64,000 nt of DNA from Escallonia rubra. Taxonomy: Eukaryota > Streptophyta > Magnoliopsida > Escalloniales > Escalloniaceae. Made by a program: the position numbers and the translations under genes. The stretch covers positions 1 through 64,000 of the forward strand of contig JAVXUO010002546.1 in the NCBI GenBank assembly GCA_033065855.1. The letters are read 5' to 3'. The notes under the pieces are model-generated. The model was given only the letters and a program-made list of their open reading frames with translations, did no database searches and had not been told where the DNA came from. The number at the start of each line of letters is the position of its first letter. The stretch's first letter is position 1. This document shows positions 1 through 12,240 of the stretch, piece by piece.

Positions 1-1
1 G

Positions 2-154
2 AAAGATGCATCCATGACTTCACATAGAATAAGGGCCAGGGTTGGAGGCTGCACTGCCTATACCTCGGTCGTGGATGTGCAACCTGGAGAGACTGTAGAT
101 TCATGGAAATATGGCATTGAGCTGCAATGGTTAGCCCCTAAGGTCTCTTGTTGA
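2..154 (+). CDS. 3' end of an unidentified protein-coding gene (partial)
   Basis: The frame starting at base 2 is open from the window edge to a TGA at 152-154 and encodes 50 residues ending in LQWLAPKVSC. Composition (Gly, Val, Trp, balanced charge) looks like real coding sequence rather than random AT-rich DNA. It is followed by an AT-rich stretch with an AATAAA-like signal (aataaagtg, about 173-181), as expected for a 3' UTR. The rest of the gene lies left of the window, and whether this is a whole last exon cannot be seen. I do not recognise the family. The reading frame is directly visible, while its being a real gene end is inference. Confidence 0.45.
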   Translation, partial: KDASMTSHRIRARVGGCTAYTSVVDVQPGETVDSWKYGIELQWLAPKVSC

Positions 155-1264
155 GTAATGGCTTGATCACTGAATAAAGTGTTACTTGTAGTAATACCGT
201 CCGTTTAACAGCTGGGGAATGTTATATTGCACTCCTGGCTTGGCATCTGCATGCAAAAGGCACACATGAAGTCTAAGACCTTAAATTGTGCTGTTGGGTG
301 GTTGTCTTTTACATTTTGCATGATTGCTTGTTGCTTATTTTACGTTTTTCCTCAATCCATTATTCCGAATTGCAATTGGTCCGAATCAGGGCATAGTTAT
401 TGTAGAATTCCTTCGAATAGTTAGTGCATTGCATGAAAACCACACCAACACACTCCGAACTATTATATTCGAATTGCGCCAGTCTTTCCCTCGGGAGAAT
501 ACTCCTTAAAACCGATCGGTAAGACGGGTCATCAAATACGTATGTCCCGATGGGTTTTATGAAATGTACGTTGATATGTTACAAATTGAGATGTACATTC
601 ATAGATGAGCCATGACTAACGGGTTGTGTTTTGAGGGAGAAGGGGTGTGTCATATCCATGAGTCATGACCTGCGGTATGTTATTCCGATGGTCGTTTATC
701 CAAGTGTTTATTATGAATAAAATCTTTTTGATGGAATTTGTTTTGTTTTTGTTTTAATTATGATTCTTATATGGCATCAAATTTATGGGTTATTTGCGCA
801 ATCCGGAATAATGAGCCTAAACTCAATAGTCTATATCCGTCTTGACACGCAAATGTTCAGTGTGACTAAACAATTACATGCTACAATTATGGAGACACTT
901 GTCGAGTTTATAGCCAGCCAAATATAGACACTCTCAATTATGCTTCTTTTTCCTATTTTTATTTTAAAAGGGAGACACATAGACACATAACTATGTGACA
1001 TAGTTATGTTTTTACACCGACCGGTTCGCTAGAGGGTAGGAATCTAATCATGAAGGTTCAAGCTAGGGCAAAATTCAACCTCAACCTCCATAATCAAATC
1101 ATAATGGCGATGAAGAGAAAGGGAATGTCTAATATCACACTTCATTATGTTTTTTAACACTCACTAAAAGACTTATGTTCTCATGATAATGTACATTTTA
1201 GCGGCAAAACTAAGAATGAGGAACAACATATAGCATGTGAAATACATGTTCCAAAAGAGAACCT
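155..1264. other. Non-coding stretch, probably 3' UTR then intergenic
   Basis: The part just after the stop at 154 is probably 3' UTR of the partial gene. The remainder is AT-rich, with only short chance frames. I see no conserved domain, RNA gene or clear terminal repeat. Confidence 0.5.
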
Positions 1265-1715
1265 TTATGTTGGGAAGAAGTGGGGAGGATTTGGGACCTG
1301 GGGAGGGAGGGGAGAGAGATATGTCCCGTTACTCGGTATACATGACCACAAAGGTCGACAGTAACAAAAATCTAATAAACTAATACACATTACAATTAAA
1401 ATAAAGTAAAGCATATTATACACTTTAACGGAACTTAAAGTAGCATGCAAAGTTTATCGATTGAAGATCCTAAAGAATCGGAACAAAAATAATAACTAAC
1501 TATAAAACATAATGTGGTAACAATAGAGCAGACAATCGGGAACCAACCGGCTCAAAGGCAAGCAAACTGATTAAGAAGGCGCATTACATACCCCGAATTT
1601 TTAACATCGCAAAGTTCATCCTTCAATTGTAATGTATATTAGTTTATTGTGTTTTTGTTACTGTCGACCTTTGTGGTCATGTATATCGAGTCACGGGAAT
1701 GTCGTGACCTATCAT
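1265..1715. mobile_element. Two LINE 3'-end fragments in inverted orientation
   Basis: The minus-strand sequence from about 1620 back to 1315 matches the 3' UTR of the deleted LINE at 12585-13886, sharing for example ggtaacaatagagcagacaa (1514 and 12905) and the order of flanking blocks. At 1628-1712 a plus-strand copy of the last part of the same 3' end occurs, containing ctgtcgacctttgtggtcat, whose reverse complement is at about 1341-1360. The two copies form an imperfect inverted repeat of about 85 bp arms around 270 bp. No coding sequence or target duplication was found. Confidence 0.55.
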
Positions 1716-2339
1716 AATTTGTCAACTCTACAACATAGCGACTGTGTAACCCTTTAATATTATCAATGCAATTCTCTTATTCTACCAAAAAAAAAAAAAA
1801 AAGTGAGAGAGAACCTTCTATCTACAAGACTTGGCTCACTCCTTTTAAAAAGTATCAACGATACGGCGATCATGCAAGTAGGTCAAAGATGAGCAACCAA
1901 TCAACGAATAACGAAAATCTAAAAGGTCAAGACAAGTATTGGCTAGCTTTTTGTTTGTTTGTTTGTTAATAAGAGAGTGACATTAATAAAAAGTTAAAGA
2001 GATCGTTTACAGACGAAGATTAGTGTCTCCTAGTCATGACATCCCCATGACTTTCAAAAGCATATAAAGAAAGTACGTCAAAGTAAGATATGCAGCCTAC
2101 ATATGTACAGATGCCCATACAAAAGATAGGTAGTAAGAGCTGACTGAGATGCTAAAAGGTTTTCACTGATTCAGTCATGATGATCCTACGTTTGGGCCTG
2201 GCATGCGGAGGTAGATAGTGAGCGAGCTTCCTTTAATAGTCCAGATGTCACTCTATTTACACAAAATGAGTGAAACTCCGGTAAGATATAGCAAAAGTCG
2301 AACATGATTGGTGCCACTATATCCAGAATATCAGTGACT

Positions 2340-4075
2340 TCAGAATTCAGATAGCTGTGAAAGAAGAAAATTTGAATCAATTAGTACAAGAATATGTTTT
2401 ATTTGTTGTTGAAGAACCCAAGTAGCAGCTAGTAAAAGTCCCCTTTCATAAGCTGAGAATACTTCAGTTGAAGGGAAAGAGAAGCTGGCAGTGCCACAAA
2501 TGTTCATATTAGCATCAAAACATATGATACCAAGTCCTGCTCTGAGAGTGTTGACGTTAAGCGTTACATGAAGTCCTAACTTAATACAGGGAGGGTTCAG
2601 ACATGAACAAGTTAGCTGTGAGAGTATTATAGGCGCTTGGGTGTTCCAATGTTTTGATAATGGATGGCAATTTGGCTGGGAAGTTTTTTGGGTTTTGTCT
2701 GTAAGGTTTCTATATGAGTTATTATATTGGTTACCATTTGTTGGGTTTGCTGAATCACTAGAATTGGATTGAAGGTTAGTTGACAAAAGGTGAAGTTGTT
2801 GCGGTGAATTCATATAAACCATAAGGTCGAGAAAAAATGTAGATGCAAGGGATACGAAAGGTTTTAGAATGTAACTGTCCACTAAGCCATGCTATGAGCC
2901 ATTCCTTAATAGAGCAGGTGACATCATTAATTCGAACCCCCAAAGATACTCCGAACCAAATAGGTCGTTCCAACAGACATCGAAGAAAAAGATGATCACT
3001 TGTTTCTGGGGCTGAGTTGCAAAGAAGACATGTATCAGTAGGCGTAATTGAGAGACGCTTTAAATGGGTCCGAAGAGGTAAGCGATCCCATAATAATTGT
3101 CAAACAAGGAACAACATTTTTGGAGGTAGCGGTAGTTTCCAAAGGTCGGTCCAGTCCTTAGTAGAGTATTGAAAGCTTGAGGGTAAACGAACACCCCTTG
3201 CAATCTGTTCCGAATAGTTTTCCTGTGCTTGAACGTGATAGATCATGTGGTAAGCTGAAGCTACCGTGAATTGTCCATTTGTTGTTTGACCCCATACTTC
3301 CATATCCTCAAATTCATTAGGGGAAATGTAAATTGCTGAGATGGCACGAGAGATTTCCATAGGAAAAAGTTCCGTCAACATTGCTTGATTCCAAGTGTCA
3401 TCGCTGATGAGTTCACTAACTTTGTGAATTGATAAGCTACGAGCAGTATTCCTTTCAAGAGTGGAGTGTTGAATGTTGGGTATCCAGTTTTCATGCCAAA
3501 TTGATATTTATGAACCTGTTCCCACTTGCCATCGCAGTCCTTGAATTAACACTTTGCGTCCGGCCAAGATGCTACGCCATCCCCAAGAGAAATTTTCCGT
3601 AGTTGGTGAGTTGAAAAAATTTGTCCGAACGCAGTATTTACCCCAAAGAACACGAGATACCAGATCGTTTGGAGCTCTAGAGATTCTCCAACAAGATTTT
3701 GCCAATAAGGCCCTATTAAACAGACTAGGCTCTTTAAAATTGAGTTCACCCTTAGATTTTTCCCCGCAAAGAGCAAACCAACTAACCCAATGAACACCTC
3801 TGCGATTCTCTTCTCCACACCACCAAAAATTGCTGAAAATAGAGTTGATTTCTGTACACACGGCTTTAGGAAAAAGGCATACCTACATGTGGTAGATTAG
3901 AATAGAAGATAAAACCGATGCGATAAGTATTGCCCTTCCGGCTTTATTAAGGAGGCATCCTTTCCAGCCAGCGCATCGATCTCTAATTTTTTGGAGGATA
4001 TCTTGAAAATACTCTTTCCAGCCATTATGCCAGAGGACTTCACCTGGTGCGGAGCACCTAATGTTGTTCCAAGTT
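2340..4075 (-). mobile_element. 5'-truncated LINE relic (RT C-terminus, zf-RVT, RNase H)
   Basis: Reading the minus strand from 4075 to 2340, broken frames give, in order: the end of a plant L1-type reverse transcriptase (GWKGCLLNKAGRAILI, then FWWCGEENRRGVHWVSW at about 3825-3775); the cysteine-poor zf-RVT linker domain (VWGQTTNGQFTVASAYHMIY, about 3300-3240); and an RNase-H-like domain (2340-2882) of the type found at the C-terminus of plant LINE ORF2. The palm with its catalytic Asp pair is missing, so the copy is 5'-truncated. The usual catalytic Asp of LNVD reads LNVN, and several stops and frameshifts interrupt the frame. No target duplication was identified. Inactive relic. Confidence 0.75.
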
Positions 4076-4616
4076 GTACCCTAAAGTGCACTAACAGCTG
4101 TGCGCGCATATTGCTCTGAAAGGATTATTGGCCGGGTCTGAAGTAATGTCACCTTAAAGCTACATTTTGCTCGAGGCAGCACATTGCCTGATTTATCACG
4201 CACATACAGTACCCAGTGCAACCGTTATTCTATTCAAAGATTAGGTGATGAAGCAAATATTGAAGTAAATGCATGCTGTAGTTACATTAAGAAAGCGCGA
4301 TAAAAGCTGCAGCAGCAAATATCATTTTGCAAAACATCACTTCTTACTTACATATTCAAGCTGTTAGCAATGAAACTATGACAATCATACGTATCAGACA
4401 GCATCTCTGTTCTTGGTCAGTCAGTCCAACAGCCGAGCACAAACCAGAATTAGCACAAACTTTTACAATCTCCGAAACGCCTACCAACTCTCATTATCTC
4501 TACCTCATTTCTTGCACACATCTACATCAATAACCACCGCAAAGGGAAACCAAGAATGCTCACACTGCCAGAGAAAAAATATATCAATATATACTACTAT
4601 GTTACCGGTTTTATGG
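4076..4616. other. Intergenic stretch / probable 3' UTR of the PP2C gene
   Basis: The segment next to 4616 is probably the 3' UTR of the minus-strand PP2C gene. Nothing else is recognisable. Confidence 0.4.
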
Positions 4617-7600
4617 TTACTGTGGTATGCTAGGCCTTTTCCCTTCCATGGCATCTTTCTTGTTTCGACATTTTGTGCATAGGAAGGGGCCTTCCCATGG
4701 CTTTGATGCAGGTGAGAAAAAGGGCCCAGAATTAACAGATAGGCCATCGCTTGGCGGCTGATCCACTTGGCATACTGCACATCTAAAAAGCTCGGAGTTT
4801 GAGCTTAAAGGAAAATCCTTACCCAGCCTGCATTCCATAGATAATAGAGTGAAGATTAGGGCCACGTGCCCCATAGGAAAGTGCATTTCTGTCATCTAGG
4901 TCATAGCTAAAGAAGATCCCAGACAAGGAGTTCCCACAAAATTATCATGATACAGAAGTGAAATAGGATAATTTTAGCACCGCAAAACAGTTATAACTGT
5001 ACTGAAGAAAGGCATAGTAGCAGCTGAATAAATTCCTTCTACATTGCAGTTTTTCTATATTGGATGAGTGATTGTAGCTTGTGCACATTCAAGGGAAATC
5101 CGTCAAAAAAGTTTGTAGTTGCCTCTCACTAATATCATCTATGACACCAAAAACTTTTAAAGATAGCGGTCAATATGATTTTAGCTAAACATTTTTTCCT
5201 AGTAGAAAGAGCAATATAGTCAGAACTTAAGGTCACAACAGCTTGGGGTATGGTGATGTCTTCAGCAGAGGCATGTCGTCACTAACATGATTAAGCTTCT
5301 TAAAGCGTCGTAGGGCCTTTTGACACTGAATCTACTAAAAAGCCTAGACGTTCAACTCACCAATTTTTTTTTTTTTGATAAGTAGAATTATAAACCATTC
5401 AAAACTATATATATATATCATTATTCTTTTTATTTTACTTTCTAGGCCCCTGCGCCTCCTGACGGCCTTGTTCCCGCTCCCTCTTCATGCATCCAAGACA
5501 TGGATAATTCAAATAGATAAAAATAAAGACTAGAATCAGCTCTCAGTCACAAACTTTCCAACTAAGATGTTCTTTGCAGTACACCAAACTACTCAATTAC
5601 AATAGAACTTGTTACTAGGGGGTTTTCACCCACAGTATCCCGCACCAAATACCATTCAAAAGTTGATTAACTTAGTAAACTTAGAACAAGAACAGAAACT
5701 AACTTCTGATAGTACATGGTAGAAATGATCGCGAATTGTACAGACAATTGTTTGGTGCCAATTTCCTGTAAAATAATGCAGAAACTGTCCAAACTAAGCC
5801 TCAATGTCAATATTATACTTCATGACAACTTTAGGCCAGACCAAATAGACAAGCTTCCTGAATAAAAGACACGTATACTTGTACAATAAAGAAACTTCAA
5901 ACGAGGAACAAACGATGAGACCTAGAGCTGGGTGGCTTATGGCCAGCTACATATCAACAGTTGAGTTGTGAACCGGAAGACACAAACTAGCCAGCAGAAA
6001 CAAACAAGCATAAACCATATGTGATATATATTCATGCATGTCTATATATCTCTGTGACTGCATTATTGTAACTTTTTGAGTCTGTTGGACAATCTCAAGG
6101 AACTAGTCATTGTGGAAGTGTAAATCTTATCACTTCAAAAGGCCACAAATATTATAATGCAAAAAAAAGCACGACAAAAATCCACATTGAAATAGCATAT
6201 GCTGAAACATCAGTGAAAGATACAGAAGCATAACTCAGGGACTCCTATATCCATGGCTATATGTAGCATATACACTAGGAGTTTAAGGATGTTTCAAGTT
6301 CCAAATAACCATAAAATATAGCGTTATGAACTATAGAAGTATCACAAACTAGACTACTAGTGCTCCTTCCAACTTTTGCTCGGCCAAAAAAAATTATGAA
6401 AATCAACCCAAAACATTGCCAGAAACAAGAGTGCAGTTTAATCTATCAACATGATCACGATGATGTACCTCTCAGCGAGCATTGCAGAACCCTCTTCAAA
6501 TAACTCCTCCACAGACCCAACAGCAGAAAGCTTATTCGTAGTTTTGTTCTTAGAATTGTGATATCTCTTCCCAAAGATAAGTGAACTAAACAAATTTTGT
6601 TTCTTCCTAGGTGTTGAAGGCAAGACAGGGCGGTCATAAGGGATGATATCGACAACCAGGCAGGTTGTGTCATCCTTCAGGCCTCTTGACCGGAGAGCCT
6701 CCTACATAGAACAAAAAAGAATTTGTAAGGGTAAGAATGAGCTAAGGCAGATGCTGAAAACTGGATAAGAAGAGAGCTCAAATTAGGTATCACCTTAACA
6801 ACCAGCTTTGCAGCAAGTTCTGCAGGTAAACCCCGGCAAGATTGCGCAGCCGTATCAGATGACAAAGCATCCCAGATACCATCAGAAGCAATTATAAGTC
6901 TCCCTCCAGCATTTGAAAGCTAAATGGACATATAAACGTTTTAGATGTTGTGATTTACTAAAAAATAGATAAAAGACCATAAACGAGTGAATTCGGTTGT
7001 AGAGACCTTCACTTGCTTAACATGGGGTACTGGGACAATGAACTCCCCAACATCTGGGTCACCTATTGACCTCGAAAGGCATAATCCACCAGGCCAGCAG
7101 CGGAGTGGACCAACCTATATTCCACAAAAAAATAAAAAGGGTAAGCCTCTATCAATATTTTGGCTAGAAGTGCTTTGATGGAAATGATTAACTCTTGTAC
7201 CTCATTGCCTCCGAAAACATTGAGTCTTCCTACTTCACCACCGCTTGCAGTAACTCTTTCCCTCTCTTCCACGTTCTCTTCCAGCCTATGATCGACCGTT
7301 AACAAGGAAACCACACCGCCTTGTGTATCCAATATGCACCGAGAATCTCCAACAGAAGCAACTGTTACAGTCCACCCATCGATCACAACAAATGTAACAG
7401 TCGTCCCAGACGTCTCTCCTAAAATTACATCAAAGAGCCAAGATAAGAACACACAGGCACAAAAAACCCAAGAGAAAACCACAGAAAGGATGACATATAA
7501 ATTGAGTAGCACATGCCTTTCTGCTGAAACTCTATGTCAGTTTTCACAAACCCCGCCACTAATGCCCGAGGTAGAGCATGTAGCCACTCCTCCCTAGCAA

Positions 7601-8015
7601 CATCTTGCGGAATCGCACTCACCACATTATTCAACAGATTCTCCTTTACAAATATAGCAGCTGAAATACCGTTATGCCCATCAAAAATCTACAAACACAA
7701 AGCCAAATTAACTCAATGCAGGTACCACAAAATCTCAATAAACCTTCAAACGTGTTCAAGAAAATAACTAAAAGACAGCCCAATTACCGCAAAAACAGAA
7801 AACGATGTTGATGGATTGCCCGGGACCCTCTGACAATCGAGCTTAATCATAAAATAATCCTCCCCTTTCTTCGCTAAAGCAGCCTGTCCATACTTAATCG
7901 TAGGCTTCTCCAGACTCTCGTTCCTAAGCTCGCGGCCGATCAACGTCCCCAGCGGAACAAGCGGCAGCTTCGGCTTCATTTTCAAAACGTCGGTCTGGCT
8001 CATTTTACTCTTCAT
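4617..8015 (-). CDS. PP2C15: PP2C-type protein phosphatase, seven exons, 431 aa (At1g68410/PP2C15-like)
   Basis: Metal-dependent Ser/Thr phosphatase. Exons joined on the minus strand: 8015-7788, 7688-7517, 7418-7201, 7114-7007, 6919-6794, 6701-6469, 4827-4617 (1296 nt, in frame). The PP2C metal and phosphate motifs are present: KKGED (49-53), FDGHNG (78-83), VGDSR (156-160), ASDGIWD (253-259) and KDDTT (293-297). After the catalytic domain come a basic linker, EELFEEGSAML, and a C-terminal module with two CxxC pairs (C378/C381 and C412/C415) that could bind zinc. The whole layout, to the DAMEGKRPS end, matches what I recall of Arabidopsis At1g68410 (PP2C15), of similar length. The start was chosen because TAA lies just upstream in frame; a second Met at codon 5 is possible. 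Intron 2 uses a GC donor. Intron 6 is 1.64 kb with no recognisable insert. Catalytically intact as read. Confidence 0.93.
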
Positions 8016-8037
8016 TTACACATTCCGTTTCAAAACC

Positions 8038-8400
8038 CTAATTTTGCCACCAAAAAAAAAAAAAAAGAGTAACTATCATGAACACCTTTCTTCACACAAC
8101 TCAACCAGCTGATCTAAATCTAGTATTTTACACCTAACTGCAGTGAATAATGAGGAAAATCGTTCAAATAACAGTCCAAAACTTCCAAATGTGCAAATGT
8201 AAGACATACAGAGTGGATAACTGCAAACATGTGCGTAAAACACACACAGCAGTGTGTGTTGTGCGTGAGTGAAAGGAGTACACGAAACCCTTAGACTTAC
8301 AGTGGCGACATTGACAGATCGAGGAGAGCTTAATGGAGCATTTAGCGGAGCTGTGATTTTGCTGCGGAGCATTGAATTTAACAAAACCCTAGGAGAGAGA
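8038..8400 (-). promoter_or_regulatory. Probable 5' leader of the PP2C gene with a leader intron
   Basis: Upstream of the PP2C ATG, the minus strand shows a strong donor (cact|gtaagt, exon end at 8301) and, after a poly-T tract, an acceptor (ttag|ggttttg, exon start at 8037) 22 bases before the ATG. This fits a 5' UTR intron of about 260 bp, common in plant genes. A short upstream ATG frame (8411-8076) runs through it. The transcription start is not determined. Confidence 0.45.
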
Positions 8401-8411
8401 AAGACATTCAT

Positions 8412-10339
8412 AAGGCATGTAATTGTACAGCTAATTTGCTGAGATTTGATTGGGAGGATTAGGAGAGAGAAACGCGGGGAGAAAAAAGCGGGGATTTGGG
8501 CAAGGTCGACGATAATGACAATTTTGTCCTACATTTACGTTGTAATGCAGGGAAGGAGTATGGTGCGGAAGTGACGAGAATGCCCCTTTGCGAATTATTT
8601 TGTTTTAGGACATTCATGTCTCGGTTTAATTTAATCTACTACTAAGATCATCCTAGCAAGGAGGAATATTGACAAAAAAAGAAAAGAACTAGAGATATAG
8701 TTTTGATGGTGAGGTTATGTGCGATAATCGCGAAGCGGTTTTCTGTCATTTCTAATTCCTTGGAATAAATTGTTCAGTACATGATATTTTTGTATCGCTT
8801 TTTAATTGATTGATTCTCTTGTTTTCACGAAATCTCTTTTCTGTATAAGGTTAGGAATTCGATCTTTTCAACGATGAAATATTAGGTCAAAAGAAATTCT
8901 AAAAAGCTTAATGCTGAAAATGAAAAGAGAATCACTGTGGATTGGCTTTTTTTTTTTTTAATAATGAGATATCACTTGCTTATTTCTCTGGGTGACGGAT
9001 GGAGCGAGTCACAGAAACGTACAACTCAGTAGGTGATGGCACATTGCGAAATAAAGGAGGTTCAAGTATGACAATGCTGCTTCGTACAAGATTGCTTACA
9101 CAATTTGGCTAGAACTTATAAATCCAAGAAAAGTGAATGAAAGAACACGGTGATACCAAAATTTCTTCTTGTTGATTCAACTGTTAAGAGATACCGACCT
9201 AGGTTATGTGCTAGATATGGCTTTTGATCATTTGGATTTTTGCTAGATGGTGACTATGATGAATATGCAGGTTTATTCATGGAGAATCATTCTTCCCTTA
9301 TGATAACACACAAGGTGCTGTGTGCTGGTTGGCAGAAATTAGGTGGGTTTAAGATACTAATTGGATACCAATTCAGACTTAAGTAAAGCACAATCTATCA
9401 TTAAATATACACTAAACCAATCAAGGTCAGAGGTTAACAACTGGAACTAGGAAAACCCCACAAAACACCAACCGGCCAAATCAACATATTGTTTGTTTTG
9501 GTTCAACAGGGACCTGTCTTGCATCAGAAATCTTAATTTACAAGACTTAAATGCAAGCTTTTAGGGGCATTATGATTGAATGAACTTCATTTAGTTTGTA
9601 GGACTGGAATTAACAGTGATCCCATCACTGTCTCATGTCAACTCTCTCCATTACATGATTTTATGACTCTGCCAAAGAAATAAGCAAGTCTTGCAATGGG
9701 TGTCAAGTATATCATGGAGCAAAGTTGTACATTATCTTTAGTTGTTGCATTTATATAGTATATAATGCAGAGCTTAAGTGTCAATCAAAGTTTGAATTGT
9801 TCCAAGGAAGGCTCCAGTGTTTTGTTTTGTAAGACACCCCATGTTAGTGGCCCCCATTGACCTCCTCAAAAGCACCCTTGTTTTCACTTACCCATTCTTG
9901 CATTGTGCTAGCATTTTATTTTGTGTGAGTTGCAGACATTTTGCATCCAAAATTGGCATTGCCATGGAAATATGTATTCCAAAAGTGCAGTACTTGGGCC
10001 CAAAAGGTTTAGCAAATGTCCAAAAGGTCTAGAAAAAATTGGGTGACTCTGGAGTCAACAGACAACAGTTACTTATGCAGTTTAATAATTTTTCTCCGTT
10101 AATCTCTCCGCTGATAGTAACAATATTCTCATTCAATGGTCTTAAATGGTGGGAACCATGCAATATCTAATTCCGAGAGCTTAACATCGCCAGTTGATTA
10201 CATTCGTCAAAATGGAGGAACTTTCAACAACTTTTTTTCACGTCTATCATAAACATTTGGTCTTTGCTCTGAATGTAAGTTTCCTATAAATAATATTTTT
10301 GTTCAACCGCTTATTTCAAGAGGAGTACTTTCTAAGTAA
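8412..10339. other. Non-coding region upstream of the PP2C gene
   Basis: AT-rich sequence with only short chance frames. A poly-T run at about 8946-8961 next to unique sequence could be the poly(A) end of a minus-strand retroposon, but I could not match its body to another element here. The promoter of the PP2C gene should lie in the first few hundred bases. Confidence 0.4.
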
Positions 10340-10668
10340 GAAGATAGTGTTCAAATAAAGAAAACAATGTAAGGTCCGGGACGGTCAGATATATCGCAAA
10401 ACAGGCTTCTACTCGCTTTTTGCGCTTACTTCTGTCACGTCAACCTGTTCTAGCCCAGCGGTTTCGGATAATTGCAACCAATGTTCAAAAACCAACGCAA
10501 TATTTTCAAATTAAGGAAATAGTGTTCGAATCAAGAAAGCAATGTATGGTCTCGGACTGTCAGATATATCGTAAAACAAGCATTTGCTCTCTTTTTGCGC
10601 CTATTTCTGTCACGCAAACCCCTTTTGATTTAGCATATTTAGATGATTGCGACCCATGATCTGAAATC
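10340..10668. repeat. Tandem duplication, two copies of about 175 bp
   Basis: The block beginning atagtgttcaaataaagaaa (10344) is repeated 175 bp later from 10519 (atagtgttcgaatcaagaaa). The copies share ggtc.cgg..ggtcagatatatcg, ctctttttgcgc..ttctgtcacg and, at their ends, gattgc.accca/ccaatg. Divergence is moderate, so the duplication is not recent. No coding potential or known element was recognised. Confidence 0.75.
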
Positions 10669-12240
10669 ACGTAACGTTTGCTCTTTTCGTGTCATTCTCT
10701 CATTGATAATTTTATTGCGAAACTAATTGCGGTACTGTCTCCAAGCATGAATTCTTACCATTCTTTTCACTTCAAAGGAATAACTCAAACGAACCCATTG
10801 AAGAGGAATATTGAAATCTCCAGTTTCGCTCATGGTTTCATCCCAATCGAGGGTTACCACATGGAACCAATATGAATATATAGTGGTTAGGGATGAACAG
10901 ATCTGTGAATTTGTCATTCTGAAAAGGGCATAAGAGGAGAGAGAGAGAGCACAACACAAAAAGTGGAAACAAGTTTCGGACACAGCATTATATCCAAATG
11001 GGGTGGTGGTGGGCCTCGTTATCTCAGCCACAGTTGTTTGGGGAGGGGCAACGTTGTGATCCAAGGTTGGCCCCCTTCAAAGGAATCATGGCTTTTGCTG
11101 ATGTGGCCATGTGGCTCCTGGGACCCACGTGGGGGTTCCAGTTTTTAGCCACCATTTTTTGGGTTATCCGGGGTGCGGGGCCCAGTCAGAAAGGTGACGT
11201 GGCCTCACCCAAGTGGGCTTTATTTATTATTTTATAATAATATTATAATAATAGACACCATCGAACTCGGGGGCCCTTTTCCCCCTCCCTTTGCTCTGCC
11301 GTTTGGGGCCTGTAATCAGTGGCCCAAATTGTTAGTGGTAAGGCAAAGTAGGGAAATCTTATTCCTTAATGTCCGATTAAAAGAAACTTTATGTTTATTT
11401 CAAAGAGAATCAATTTAAAGTGGTGGAAGGTGTTCGGATGAAAAGTACTGAAAGTATATTGACAAAATGTAAATAGCGTGTTGAGATTTAAAGGGACATT
11501 TATTTAATTTCTATTTATATGTGAGGTTACTTTGATAAATCTTTTGACCAAACCCAATTCTCCGAAACTAATTAATCTACTGAATGAAGGTTCTGCATTT
11601 CGAAGCAAATTTAATCAATCTACTCATTTTTTTTTTATTTTCAAACGCTCTTAATCCATCCATATTTGACGACTATAAAATCAATCATAAATACACTCGT
11701 GTGAACTTGTTCATAATGAAGAGGTTGTCAATAGTACATACGAGTTTGAGAATTATTTGGAGAACTTCAAGAATGATTTTAGTCAAGGCGATAATCAAAT
11801 TTGTTAAATCGTTCGAAAATAATTCAATATTTTAGGACAGAGTCTGGATGATAACCAGATAATTCAATAATTAATCGTCATGATTATGTCTGAAATACAT
11901 GAACCAAAGAAAAACATCACTGTGCTATGTAAGTTCCTTCCATCTTATACTTGAGTTTTAATGCTTAGAAAAATGATAATAGCGTTTGCACGACCCAACA
12001 ACAGCAATTGCTCTCTGTATATTGGTAAAATCATTTTGTTTATCACTATCGTCATTATATCATGAATTTCGACAAAAAAACTCGCCAACCTTGTTACCAT
12101 GCCCATAGTATGCTATTTCACCTCTTATATATAGTAGTTAGAGATTATCAATGCCAGTGAAATGTATTCTTAGTGACAAAAAAAGGTTGAAAGTATATAA
12201 AAGGTGACATTACATTTTTTTAATGTAAAAGCTAGACTAA
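10669..12240. other. Non-coding intergenic region
   Basis: Mixed composition with a G/C-richer patch at 11000-11340. Short frames there show no family resemblance. From 11350 to 12240 the sequence is strongly AT-rich. I see no gene. Confidence 0.4.
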
